Shown here: positions 1-5,535 of the stretch, one piece after another | Position numbering within the stretch: the first letter of the stretch is position 1 | Layout: every line of letters begins with the position of its first letter | From: Paracoccaceae bacterium | Lineage (GTDB): Bacteria; Pseudomonadota; Alphaproteobacteria; Rhodobacterales; Rhodobacteraceae | Reading direction: 5' to 3' | Assembly (NCBI GenBank): GCA_027069385.1 | Contig: JALXER010000291.1 | Coordinates: forward strand, 1 to 13,222 | DNA length: 13,222 nucleotides | Notes under the pieces: model-generated | Databases searched by the model: none | The model's input: the letters and a program-made list of their open reading frames with translations, nothing else | What the model was told of the DNA's origin: nothing | Position numbers and translations under genes: made by a program

Positions 1-47
1 AAATTCGGGAGTATAAAATCATAACCGATTCTTCGCGCTAAAGCGAT

Positions 48-64
48 CCCGTCTGAAAGACGGG
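48..64. repeat. Short stem-loop, 7-bp stem
   Basis: The arms CCCGTCT and AGACGGG are perfect complements around a GAA loop. No T-tract follows on either strand, so a rho-independent terminator is unlikely. It would lie in the 5' leader of a leftward transcript started near the palindrome at 86-103. Its role is unknown. Confidence 0.4.
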
Positions 65-85
65 GGGTTTAGACCAATGAGTGGA

Positions 86-103
86 TACTAAACCGGTTTA
101 GTA
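86..103. promoter_or_regulatory. 18-bp perfect palindrome, LacI-family-like operator
   Basis: TACTAAACCGGTTTAGTA is perfectly self-complementary, with the central CG and flanking AAAC/GTTT typical of LacI-family operators. On the minus strand a -35-like TTGACC (110 down to 105) lies 17 bp before a weak -10-like TATCCA (87 down to 82). The palindrome therefore fills the spacer of a possible leftward promoter, a classic repressor position. The gene it would control lies left of the window. The regulator is not in the window and the family assignment is inference. Confidence 0.5.
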
Positions 104-128
104 GGGTCAATCAAAGTCATTTATCGCG

Positions 129-158
129 TTGTTTTTACTGTGTTTTTCACCCTATAAA
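129..158 (+). promoter_or_regulatory. Possible sigma-70 promoter of the MAPEG gene
   Basis: A -35-like TTGTTT (129-134) and a -10-like TATAAA (153-158) are separated by 18 bp in a locally AT-rich stretch. This would give a leader of about 115 nt before the ATG at 283. Only the match to consensus supports it. Confidence 0.35.
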
Positions 159-218
159 ATAGTTAACGCCCGTCTTTTTTCACCCCCGAACCGCACCGCC
201 TTCGGAGCCCGAAAATCC

Positions 219-234
219 GTTCAACCGGTTGAAC
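219..234. promoter_or_regulatory. 16-bp perfect palindrome, possible operator
   Basis: GTTCAACCGGTTGAAC is perfectly self-complementary and shares the AACCGGTT core with the palindrome at 86-103; the centres are 132 bp apart. It lies between the proposed MAPEG promoter and the start codon, so a bound protein could block transcription. It has no loop, which favours a protein site over an RNA hairpin. Confidence 0.4.
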
Positions 235-282
235 CCCGCGCCCGGCATGGTTAAATCAGCCGCAACCCTGAAAGGAACCCGA

Positions 283-678
283 ATGGTTGGTCTGATCATT
301 GCCGTGCTGGCGCTTTACACATTGCAAACCTATCTACCCTCGATGATCATGTCGCGGGCGTTGGGGCCAAAGGCGCTGCACCATGCGGGCGGGCCGCGTG
401 ATGAACCGCTGCCCCTGACCACCAACGCCGGGCGCGCACAGCGGGCCTTGGGCAATATGAACGAAGCGCTGTTCGTGTTTATCCCGCTGGCGCTGCTGGC
501 GGTGCATTTCGGCCTTGATAACGGCCTGGCGTGGTGGGGCGCGCTGGTGTTTTTACTGGCCCGTATCGCCTATATCCCCGCCTATATCACTGCCATCGGC
601 CTGACCCGATCGATCGTCTGGACCATCGGGCATATCGGGCTGGGCATGATGGTGGTGGCGGTTCTTTCGGCCGGATGA
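283..678 (+). CDS. MAPEG family integral membrane protein
   Basis: This 131-residue protein resembles the MAPEG family (membrane-associated proteins in eicosanoid and glutathione metabolism), whose bacterial members are small four-helix inner-membrane proteins, some with glutathione-linked activities. Hydrophobic segments lie at about residues 2-20, 56-74, 78-96 and 107-129. The loop after helix 1 contains RALGP, and the AQRALGNMNEALFVFIPLAL stretch, with its conserved R, N and E, is the typical helix-2 signature. The ATG at 283 is chosen because AAAGGA (271-276) lies 6 nt upstream; an in-frame TTG at 229 and ATG at 247 have poorer sites. The gene stands alone and ends 6 bp from the convergent isomerase gene. 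The family is fairly sure, the substrate unknown. Confidence 0.85.
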   Translation: MVGLIIAVLALYTLQTYLPSMIMSRALGPKALHHAGGPRDEPLPLTTNAGRAQRALGNMNEALFVFIPLALLAVHFGLDNGLAWWGALVFLLARIAYIPAYITAIGLTRSIVWTIGHIGLGMMVVAVLSAG

Positions 679-684
679 AAACCG

Positions 685-1512
685 TCAGGGCTTTTTCATC
701 TCGCGCGGCTTTTCCAGATCATCAAAGGCGGGCGGGGTGTTTTGGGTGCGGGCCATCACCGCTTTTTGAATATCCGCGGGGTGCCAGATCAGGGTTTGGG
801 TCAGGGCGGCGTGGTGCAGGGAATCGGCGATGGTGTGATCGCGCGCATAGGTAATGGCGGCTTTGGTGCCGGTAATGGCCAGCGGAGCCTTGGCTGCGAT
901 GCGCGTGGCAGCCTCTGTCGCGGCGTCCAGGGCGGCGTTGGCATCGGCTTCAACGGCATTGACAAAGCCGAGCGCCTCGGCCCGTTCGGCGCTTAGGGTG
1001 GTGCCCAGATAGGCCAACTCGCGCACCACGCCTTCGGGCATCAGCCTTGGCAGGCGTTGCAGGCTGCCAAGGTCGGCCATCATGCCGATATTGGTTTCCT
1101 CGATGCGAAAATAGGCGCCCTTGGCGGCGATGCGCAGATCGCAGGTCGCGACCAGATCAAGCCCGCCGCCGATACACGCCCCCTGAATAGCGGCAATCAC
1201 CGGAAAACGGGCAACCTCCAGACTGGTCAGGCATTCCTGAAGCTGGCGGATGAAGGGCGGGAAGGCCTCGCGCATCGCGGAGGTATCGGTGGTGGGGATG
1301 CCAGCCGCAAACATCGAAAGATCCATACCCGAGCAGAAGTTTTTGCCCTCGGCCGAGATCACCAGCGCCCGCACGGTGCCGCTTGTGGACAGCGCTGTGA
1401 CAGCAGGCCCGAACCCGGCCCAGAATTCCGCGCCCATGGCGTTGGAGGTTTGCGGGTTGGTGAATCGCAAATGGGCAATGCCGCCGGATTGGGTGAGGGT
1501 GAAAGCTGGCAT
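685..1512 (-). CDS. Enoyl-CoA hydratase/isomerase family protein, dienoyl-CoA-isomerase-like
   Basis: This 275-residue crotonase-fold protein resembles delta(3,5)-delta(2,4)-dienoyl-CoA isomerase (ECH1), an auxiliary enzyme of unsaturated fatty-acid beta-oxidation. The CoA/oxyanion-hole segments are EGKNFCSGMDL (about 55-65) and ACIGGGLDLV (112-121). The three acidic residues that define ECH1 appear to be present: Asp119 in GGGLD, Glu139 in EETNIG and Asp147 in ADLGSLQRLP. True hydratases carry two glutamates instead. The start is supported by AGGA, 8 nt upstream of the ATG. The gene is monocistronic, divergent from rpsD and convergent with the MAPEG gene. No other beta-oxidation gene is nearby, so the pathway role comes from family knowledge only. 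Confidence 0.85.
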   Translation of the reverse strand: MPAFTLTQSGGIAHLRFTNPQTSNAMGAEFWAGFGPAVTALSTSGTVRALVISAEGKNFCSGMDLSMFAAGIPTTDTSAMREAFPPFIRQLQECLTSLEVARFPVIAAIQGACIGGGLDLVATCDLRIAAKGAYFRIEETNIGMMADLGSLQRLPRLMPEGVVRELAYLGTTLSAERAEALGFVNAVEADANAALDAATEAATRIAAKAPLAITGTKAAITYARDHTIADSLHHAALTQTLIWHPADIQKAVMARTQNTPPAFDDLEKPREMKKP

Positions 1513-1548
1513 AATATCTATCCTTTTAACAGGGTCGCGCGGGGGCGC

Positions 1549-1576
1549 TTGACTCTCTCTTTCAAACCACTATAAC
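1549..1576 (+). promoter_or_regulatory. sigma-70-like promoter of rpsD
   Basis: TTGACT (1549-1554) and TATAAC (1571-1576) are separated by 16 bp, the best consensus promoter match in the window and suited to a highly expressed ribosomal gene. Transcription would start near 1583, giving a leader of about 130 nt. Confidence 0.55.
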
Positions 1577-1683
1577 CCGCCCATCCGGTGCCGCAAGGTG
1601 CCGGTGATTTTGGTGTTTGTGGACCCCGCAAGGGGAAACCTGTCATTCGGCAATAAGGCCGGATTAGGAAAGCACCTTTCACA

Positions 1684-1719
1684 TCCCTTCGGGGAGCTAT
1701 GAGAGGATCCAGCTCGTGA
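1684..1719 (+). promoter_or_regulatory. rpsD leader: UUCG hairpin, SD-loop hairpin and 6-codon mini-ORF
   Basis: Three small elements overlap here. TCCC/GGGA (1684-1687 and 1692-1695) closes a TTCG tetraloop. GAGCT (1694-1698) can pair with AGCTC (1711-1715), placing the Shine-Dalgarno GAGAGGA (1701-1707) in a 12-nt loop. An ATG at 1699 opens a frame encoding MRGSSS whose TGA (1717-1719) overlaps the rpsD GTG (1716-1718). The two hairpins share two bases and cannot both form fully. Translational control is inference. Confidence 0.35.
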
Positions 1720-2336
1720 CGAAACGTACAGCTGCCAAGTATAAAATCGACCGCCGCATGGGCGAAAACATTTGGGGCCGCCCCAAATCCCCCGTTAACC
1801 GCCGCGAATACGGCCCGGGCCAGCATGGTCAGGGGCGCAAGCAAAAGCTTTCGGATTTCGGCACGCAACTGCGCGCCAAGCAAAAGCTGAAAGGCTATTA
1901 CGGCGATCTGACCGAGAAACAGTTCCGTCGCATCTATGCCGATGCCGACCGGATCAAGGGTGATACCGGTGCCAACCTGATCGGCCTGCTGGAACGGCGT
2001 CTTGATGCGGTTGTGTACCGTGCCAAATTCGTACCGACCGTGTTTGCGGCGCGCCAGTTCGTCAACCATGGTCATGTGACCGTGAACGGCAAACGGGTTA
2101 ACATCCCGTCTTATCGTGTTTCCGAAGGCGACGTGATTGCTGTGCGCGAAAAGTCCAAACAGATGGGCCTGATCATCGAAGCGGTGGCCTCGGCCGAGCG
2201 CGATGTGCCGGAATACATGAATGTGGACCATTCCAAACTGACCTGCGAATTCATCCGCACGCCGACCCTGTCGGATGTGCCTTATCCGGTGATGATGGAA
2301 CCGAATCTGGTGGTGGAATTCTACGCCAAAAACTAG
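1716..2336 (+). CDS. rpsD: 30S ribosomal protein S4
   Basis: This 206-residue protein is ribosomal protein S4, a primary binder of 16S rRNA that nucleates assembly of the 30S body. The N-terminal half contains KYKIDRRMGENIWGR and NRREYGPGQHGQ, typical of alphaproteobacterial S4, and has no zinc-binding cysteines. The S4 RNA-binding domain spans about 97-160 (LERRLDAVVYRAKF, then ARQFVNHGHVTVNGKRVNIP). The C-terminus PNLVVEFYAKN is standard, and length is normal. The GTG start is chosen because GAGAGGA lies 8 nt upstream and the protein then begins with the usual TKRTAAKYK. In this group rpsD usually stands apart from the alpha operon, as here, with its own promoter and terminator. Confidence 0.98.
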   Translation: MTKRTAAKYKIDRRMGENIWGRPKSPVNRREYGPGQHGQGRKQKLSDFGTQLRAKQKLKGYYGDLTEKQFRRIYADADRIKGDTGANLIGLLERRLDAVVYRAKFVPTVFAARQFVNHGHVTVNGKRVNIPSYRVSEGDVIAVREKSKQMGLIIEAVASAERDVPEYMNVDHSKLTCEFIRTPTLSDVPYPVMMEPNLVVEFYAKN

Positions 2337-2356
2337 GCCGGTTGCCCCTGATTACG

Positions 2357-2386
2357 AAAAGGCCGCACATGGGTGCGGCCTTTTTT
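2357..2386. terminator. Bidirectional rho-independent terminator between rpsD and clpP
   Basis: GGCCGCAC (2361-2368) pairs perfectly with GTGCGGCC (2373-2380) around a 4-nt loop. TTTTTT follows on the plus strand and AAAA precedes (TTTT on the minus strand). It lies 20 bp after the rpsD stop and can serve both convergent genes. Confidence 0.9.
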
Positions 2387-2447
2387 ATGGGCTATGGTTC
2401 TATCCCGACCCGATTCGCCCGACACCGACCCGCCCCGCCAAGGCCGC

Positions 2448-2465
2448 GCGGGGGTAAACCCCCGC
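2448..2465. repeat. 18-bp inverted repeat in GC-rich spacer
   Basis: GCGGGGGT and ACCCCCGC are perfect complements around AA. Together with the hairpin at 2480-2499 it forms a palindrome-dense block between the rpsD terminator and the clpP stop. It resembles interspersed intergenic repeats of Rhodobacterales genomes; copy number cannot be judged from this window. Confidence 0.5.
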
Positions 2466-2479
2466 TTGCCCTTGGCGCA

Positions 2480-2499
2480 TTTTTCAGCAAGCTGAAAAA
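2480..2499. repeat. 9-bp stem-loop in GC-rich spacer
   Basis: TTTTTCAGC and GCTGAAAAA are perfect complements around AA. The stem is preceded by GGCGCA, as is the hairpin at 13169-13192. After it comes a GC-rich run (2500-2560) with GCCTCGCC and TTCGGCTCGGC. On the minus strand it could add to termination of clpP, but no T-tract follows the stem. Confidence 0.45.
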
Positions 2500-2589
2500 C
2501 GGCTGCCGGCGGCGGTGGCCTCGCCTTCGGCTCGGCGGTCGCGGGGCAACCGTCGGGGCCTGAAAGGCCTGTTTAGTTTAGAGCGGCGC

Positions 2590-3159
2590 TCAGATTTCGG
2601 TGGCGGAGTGGACGACCTTGCTGAGCAGGCCGTAATCGATCGCCTGTTGGGTATCGAGCCAGAAATCGCGGCGGGTATCGGCGGCGATGCGTTCGGGGGT
2701 CTGGCCGGTGGCCTCGGCAAAGATGCGTTCGAAACGGGTTTTCATCAACTCCAGTTGCTCGGCCTGGATGGCGATATCCGAGGCCTTGCCGCCAATGCCG
2801 CCCGAAGGCTGGTGCAGCAAAAACCGCGTATTGGGCAGGCAGAACCGGTTTTCCTTTTTGGCCCCGATAAAGATCAGCGCGCCGGCGCTGGCCACCCAGC
2901 CCGAGCCGATGACCCGCACGGTCGGTTTGATGAACCGGATCAGATCATGCACCATATCGCCCGATTCCACATGCCCGCCGGGCGAGGAAATAAACAGTGT
3001 AATCGGGTCATCGGACACGGCGGCTAGCGCCAGCAGGCGTTCGGAAGTGGCCTTGGCCAGCTTGTCGTTGATCTCTCCGACTACGGTGACATAGCGGTTT
3101 TCAAAGGTGATGCGGTCGGGGGAAAACGGTTTGTCGTCTTTATCGGGTTCGCTCATCAT
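2590..3159 (-). CDS. ClpP-like ATP-dependent Clp protease proteolytic subunit (paralog)
   Basis: This 189-residue protein is a ClpP-family serine peptidase, the barrel-forming component that degrades proteins fed by a Clp ATPase. The catalytic triad aligns with E. coli ClpP: Ser91 in GWVASAGAL, His116 in FLLHQPSGG and Asp165 in DTRRDFWLD. The family motif ISSPGGHVESGDMVHD (57-72) is present. The nucleophile context is VASAG rather than the MAASMG of housekeeping ClpP, no propeptide is evident, and no clpX or tig lies beside it. It is therefore more likely the second ClpP often found in alphaproteobacteria than the primary subunit. Two tandem ATGs exist: GAGG lies 5 nt before the one at 3159 and 8 nt before the one at 3156, so either could be used. 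Confidence 0.88.
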   Translation of the reverse strand: MMSEPDKDDKPFSPDRITFENRYVTVVGEINDKLAKATSERLLALAAVSDDPITLFISSPGGHVESGDMVHDLIRFIKPTVRVIGSGWVASAGALIFIGAKKENRFCLPNTRFLLHQPSGGIGGKASDIAIQAEQLELMKTRFERIFAEATGQTPERIAADTRRDFWLDTQQAIDYGLLSKVVHSATEI

Positions 3160-3412
3160 GGGTTCCTCGGGTTTTAGGGTGTTGGCACAGCTATGGCATG
3201 TTCTGCCAAAGGGTGCAAACGGGTTTCATCGCCGCGTTGCACTTGATTAAATCGGGGGGAACTATATCGTCACTCTATTCGATATGGCAGGGCGGCGCGA
3301 TTCGCGAAACTTCTTGGCGAAGGGGCGTAATCGTATCCCCCGCATCTGTCGGTGCCCTTGGTTTCCTTGGGTGGTCAGAAACACACGAAATAATGAAAGA
3401 GGAACTTTCAGG
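3160..3412. other. Divergent intergenic region, clpP-like / metallophosphatase
   Basis: This 253-bp region separates two divergently transcribed genes and must hold both promoters, but no convincing -35/-10 pair was found. TTGCAC (3237-3242) with TATATC (3263-3268) is the best plus-strand candidate, though its 20-bp spacing is too long. GTGCAA (3213-3218) and TTGCAC form a loose inverted repeat. The reading frame of the downstream gene stays open back to 3284, but no ribosome site supports a start there. Confidence 0.4.
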
Positions 3413-4921
3413 ATGAAGAAATCAACAACCACACTTGCCGCGCTTTTGCTGGGGGCCAGCACCCTTGCGGCGCCTGCCTTTGCGCAGACCGTCAATATCA
3501 CCATTCTGGGTGTCGGCGACGTTTACGACTTTGACGCGGATCATGGCCGTGGCGGTTTTGCCCGCCTGAACGCCGTTGCCCGCGCCGAGCGTGAAGCCCA
3601 CCCCAACATGATCTATGTGTTTGACGGTGATATGCTGTCGCCCTCTATCCTGTCGGGGTTCGACAAGGGGCAGAACACCATTGATCTGACCAATCTGGTG
3701 CCGTTCGACATTGCGGTGCCGGGCAACCACGAATTCGATTTCGGCGTTGACAACTTTATGGAAAAAATGGCCGCATCCAACTATCCATGGGCCGCAATCA
3801 ACATCACCAATGGCGACGGCTCGCCGGTCGAGGGGCTTGGCGGTGTCATGACCATGGATATCGAGGGCATTTCGGTGGCGTTGATTCCGGTGGCGCAAGA
3901 CACCACCCCCGAGGTGACCAGCTCGGGCGATCTGGTATTTGGCGGTACGGTTGAAACGGGTGTTGCGGCGGCGCGTGCGGCGCGTGATGCGGGGGCCGAT
4001 CTGGTGATTGGCGTGGTGCAGACCAACATCTCCAATGACCGCCAGTTGATTGCCAGCCACGCCTTTGACGTGATCATGTCGGGCGATGACCATTCCTACG
4101 GCACCTCTTATGACGGTATCACCGCCTATGTGGAAACCTCGATCGACGGGCGCTTTTTGTCGCCGCTCGACCTGACCGTGACCATTGGCGAAAAACACGG
4201 CAAACGCAAAGTAACCTGGGTGCCCAATTTCCGCTTTATCGATACGGCGACGGTAACCCCCGACCCCGAATCGCAGGCCATGGTCGATGCGTTCAACGCG
4301 CAACTGGACGAAAGCCTGGGCGTGGAAATCGGTGCGACCACCGGTGAACTGGATTCGCGCCGCAACGTAGTGCGTGGCGAGGAATCGGCCATGGGTGACC
4401 TGATCGCCGATGCCATGCGCGCCGCGACCGGTGCCGATGTGGCAATTGCCAATGGCGGCGGCATCCGTGGTGACCGCACCTATGATGCGGGCACCATGCT
4501 GACCCGTCGCGATATCCTGACCGAACTGCCGTTTGGCAACACCACCGTGTTGACCGAACTGCCCGGTTCGCAACTGCTGGCCGCGCTGGAAAACGGCGTT
4601 AGCCAGGTCGAGGACGGCTCGGGCCGCTTCCCGCAGATTTCGGGCATGACCATGGTCTATGACCCGAGCGCCCCTGCGGGGTCGCGCATCACCTCTTTGA
4701 TGGTTGGCGGAGAGCCGGTGGATATGGACAAGCTCTACAAGGTTGCGGTGAACAACTACATCCTTGGCGGCGGTGACGGCTATAGCGCGCTTGGCGGCGG
4801 TCGCATCCTGATCAACTCGGGCAACGCGAACCTGCTGGCCAATGATGTGATCGACTATGTGATCGCCAATGGCGGTGTGACCAACACGGTCGAGGGCCGG
4901 ATCAAAACCGTTGGTGAATAA
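3413..4921 (+). CDS. Secreted 5'-nucleotidase/metallophosphatase family protein with substituted metal ligands
   Basis: This 502-residue protein has the two-domain layout of UshA-type 5'-nucleotidases, which hydrolyse nucleotides in the periplasm. Residues 1-24 form a signal peptide (KK, hydrophobic core, APAFA then QT). The metallophosphoesterase domain spans about 27-275 and the 5_nucleotid_C substrate domain about 305-500 (GDLIADAMR, ANGGGIRGD, LPFGN, NNYILGGGDGYSAL). Asp36, Asp73 and Asn105-His106-Glu107 (GNHEFDFG) are kept. By alignment from memory with UshA, His43 becomes Tyr38, His217 becomes Asn205 and His252 becomes Asp225, leaving His227. Tyr in the first position also occurs in a known DVY subfamily. 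AAAGAGGA (3396-3403) fixes the ATG 9 nt downstream. Metal use, activity and substrate are uncertain. Confidence 0.85.
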   Translation: MKKSTTTLAALLLGASTLAAPAFAQTVNITILGVGDVYDFDADHGRGGFARLNAVARAEREAHPNMIYVFDGDMLSPSILSGFDKGQNTIDLTNLVPFDIAVPGNHEFDFGVDNFMEKMAASNYPWAAINITNGDGSPVEGLGGVMTMDIEGISVALIPVAQDTTPEVTSSGDLVFGGTVETGVAAARAARDAGADLVIGVVQTNISNDRQLIASHAFDVIMSGDDHSYGTSYDGITAYVETSIDGRFLSPLDLTVTIGEKHGKRKVTWVPNFRFIDTATVTPDPESQAMVDAFNAQLDESLGVEIGATTGELDSRRNVVRGEESAMGDLIADAMRAATGADVAIANGGGIRGDRTYDAGTMLTRRDILTELPFGNTTVLTELPGSQLLAALENGVSQVEDGSGRFPQISGMTMVYDPSAPAGSRITSLMVGGEPVDMDKLYKVAVNNYILGGGDGYSALGGGRILINSGNANLLANDVIDYVIANGGVTNTVEGRIKTVGE

Positions 4922-4942
4922 GCCGGCGCAATAACGCGAATT

Positions 4943-4973
4943 GGCCCCGTGGCGCAAGCTGCGGGGCCTTTTT
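4943..4973 (+). terminator. Rho-independent terminator of the metallophosphatase gene
   Basis: GGCCCCG (4943-4949) pairs with CGGGGCC (4962-4968). The stem continues through two G-T wobbles and two G-C pairs to a GCAA tetraloop, and TTTTT follows. It overlaps the last bases of the convergent lrp-type gene. The other strand has no T-tract after the stem. Confidence 0.9.
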
Positions 4974-5436
4974 ACAGGGGCAGCGGGCGCTGCTCTTCGA
5001 TGGATTCCATGGCAAAGTAAGAGGTGACCGAATCCAGCTCTATCTTGTCGATCAGGCGCTGATAGACCTTGTCATAGCTGGCCATATCCCGCGTCACCAC
5101 CTTGAGCATATAGTCGTAATCGCCCCCGATGCGGAAAAAGTCGATCACTTCGGGAATATCCGTCACCCGCGCGCGAAAGGTCCGCAGCCAGTCGGCCGAA
5201 TGGTACCTTGTGCGCACCATAACAAACACCACCAGCCCCAGCCCCAGCCGTTCGCGGTCAAGGCGCGCAATCGCGCCCTTGATAATCCCCGATTTATTGA
5301 GCGCCTGAAGCCTTCGCCAACAGGCATTTTGCGACAGGCCGATTTTTTCGGCCAGCGCGCGTTGGGACAGGGTGGTGTCTTGTTGCAGTTCCGCCAGAAT
5401 GCGGCGGTCAATTTGATCTGGTTCGTTGTGTTTCAT
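4972..5436 (-). CDS. Lrp/AsnC family regulator, DecR-like
   Basis: This 154-residue regulator has the Lrp/AsnC layout: a helix-turn-helix at about 7-58 (IDRRILAELQQDTTLSQRAL, with SQNACWRRL as recognition helix) and a RAM ligand-binding domain at about 67-150 with the GGDYDYMLKV motif (104-113). Compared from memory, the C-terminal two thirds closely follow E. coli DecR (YbaO), including YHSADW, PEV.DF.R and VTSYFAMESI against HHSSEW, PEVLGFWR and VTSSFAMEQI. DecR responds to L-cysteine and controls cysteine degradation. Here the gene is divergent from a cysteine-desulfurase-like enzyme, which suggests it controls that gene. No clear Shine-Dalgarno precedes the ATG at 5436; a near-palindrome at 5445-5458 would suit autoregulation. 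Confidence 0.9.
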   Translation of the reverse strand: MKHNEPDQIDRRILAELQQDTTLSQRALAEKIGLSQNACWRRLQALNKSGIIKGAIARLDRERLGLGLVVFVMVRTRYHSADWLRTFRARVTDIPEVIDFFRIGGDYDYMLKVVTRDMASYDKVYQRLIDKIELDSVTSYFAMESIEEQRPLPL

Positions 5437-5444
5437 TCGATCAA

Positions 5445-5458
5445 GTGAACCGGTTTAC
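5445..5458. promoter_or_regulatory. Near-palindrome in the lrp / PLP-enzyme divergent region
   Basis: GTGAACCGGTTTAC is a 14-bp inverted repeat with one mismatched pair and an AACCGGTT core. It lies 9-22 bp upstream of the regulator's start codon, so a bound protein would block that gene. It could be the regulator's own site, although its sequence does not match published Lrp consensus sites. Confidence 0.4.
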
Positions 5459-5485
5459 CTGTGTATTTCAAGGTTTTCGGGGCAA

Positions 5486-5510
5486 TTTCGCGACATTTTT
5501 CGCGTATTAT
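5486..5510 (+). promoter_or_regulatory. Possible promoter region of the PLP enzyme gene
   Basis: A -10-like TATTAT (5505-5510) lies 25 bp before the ATG at 5536, with no good -35, which would fit an activator-dependent promoter. Two direct copies of TTTCGCG (5486-5492 and 5498-5504), 12 bp apart, lie just upstream and could be regulator contacts. The support is weak. Confidence 0.3.
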
Positions 5511-5535
5511 CGCCAAAAAGCAAGGGAATCATGCG

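Noticed and set aside
48..67. Hairpin near the left edge as a transcription terminator
   Set aside because: No T-tract follows the stem on either strand.
2342..2563. A 73-codon plus-strand open frame after rpsD
   Set aside because: It runs through the terminator and palindromic spacer, has low-complexity Pro/Arg/Gly composition and no ribosome site.
3284..3412. Upstream in-frame extension of the metallophosphatase, starting at an ATG at 3284
   Set aside because: It would bury the signal peptide behind 43 Arg-rich residues, and there is no ribosome site; 3413 has both a good site and a classic signal peptide.
3422..4957. A 511-codon open frame antisense to the metallophosphatase gene
   Set aside because: Its translation is rich in His, Arg, Gly and Gln with no domain, as expected for the complement of a GC-rich gene. 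The plus strand encodes clear family motifs.
5435..5450. ATTC-N8-GAAC, a near match to the SqrR motif at the start of the DecR-like gene
   Set aside because: One of eight defined bases differs and half of it is the regulator's own start codon, so coincidence is likely. The overlapping AACCGGTT near-palindrome is the better candidate site.
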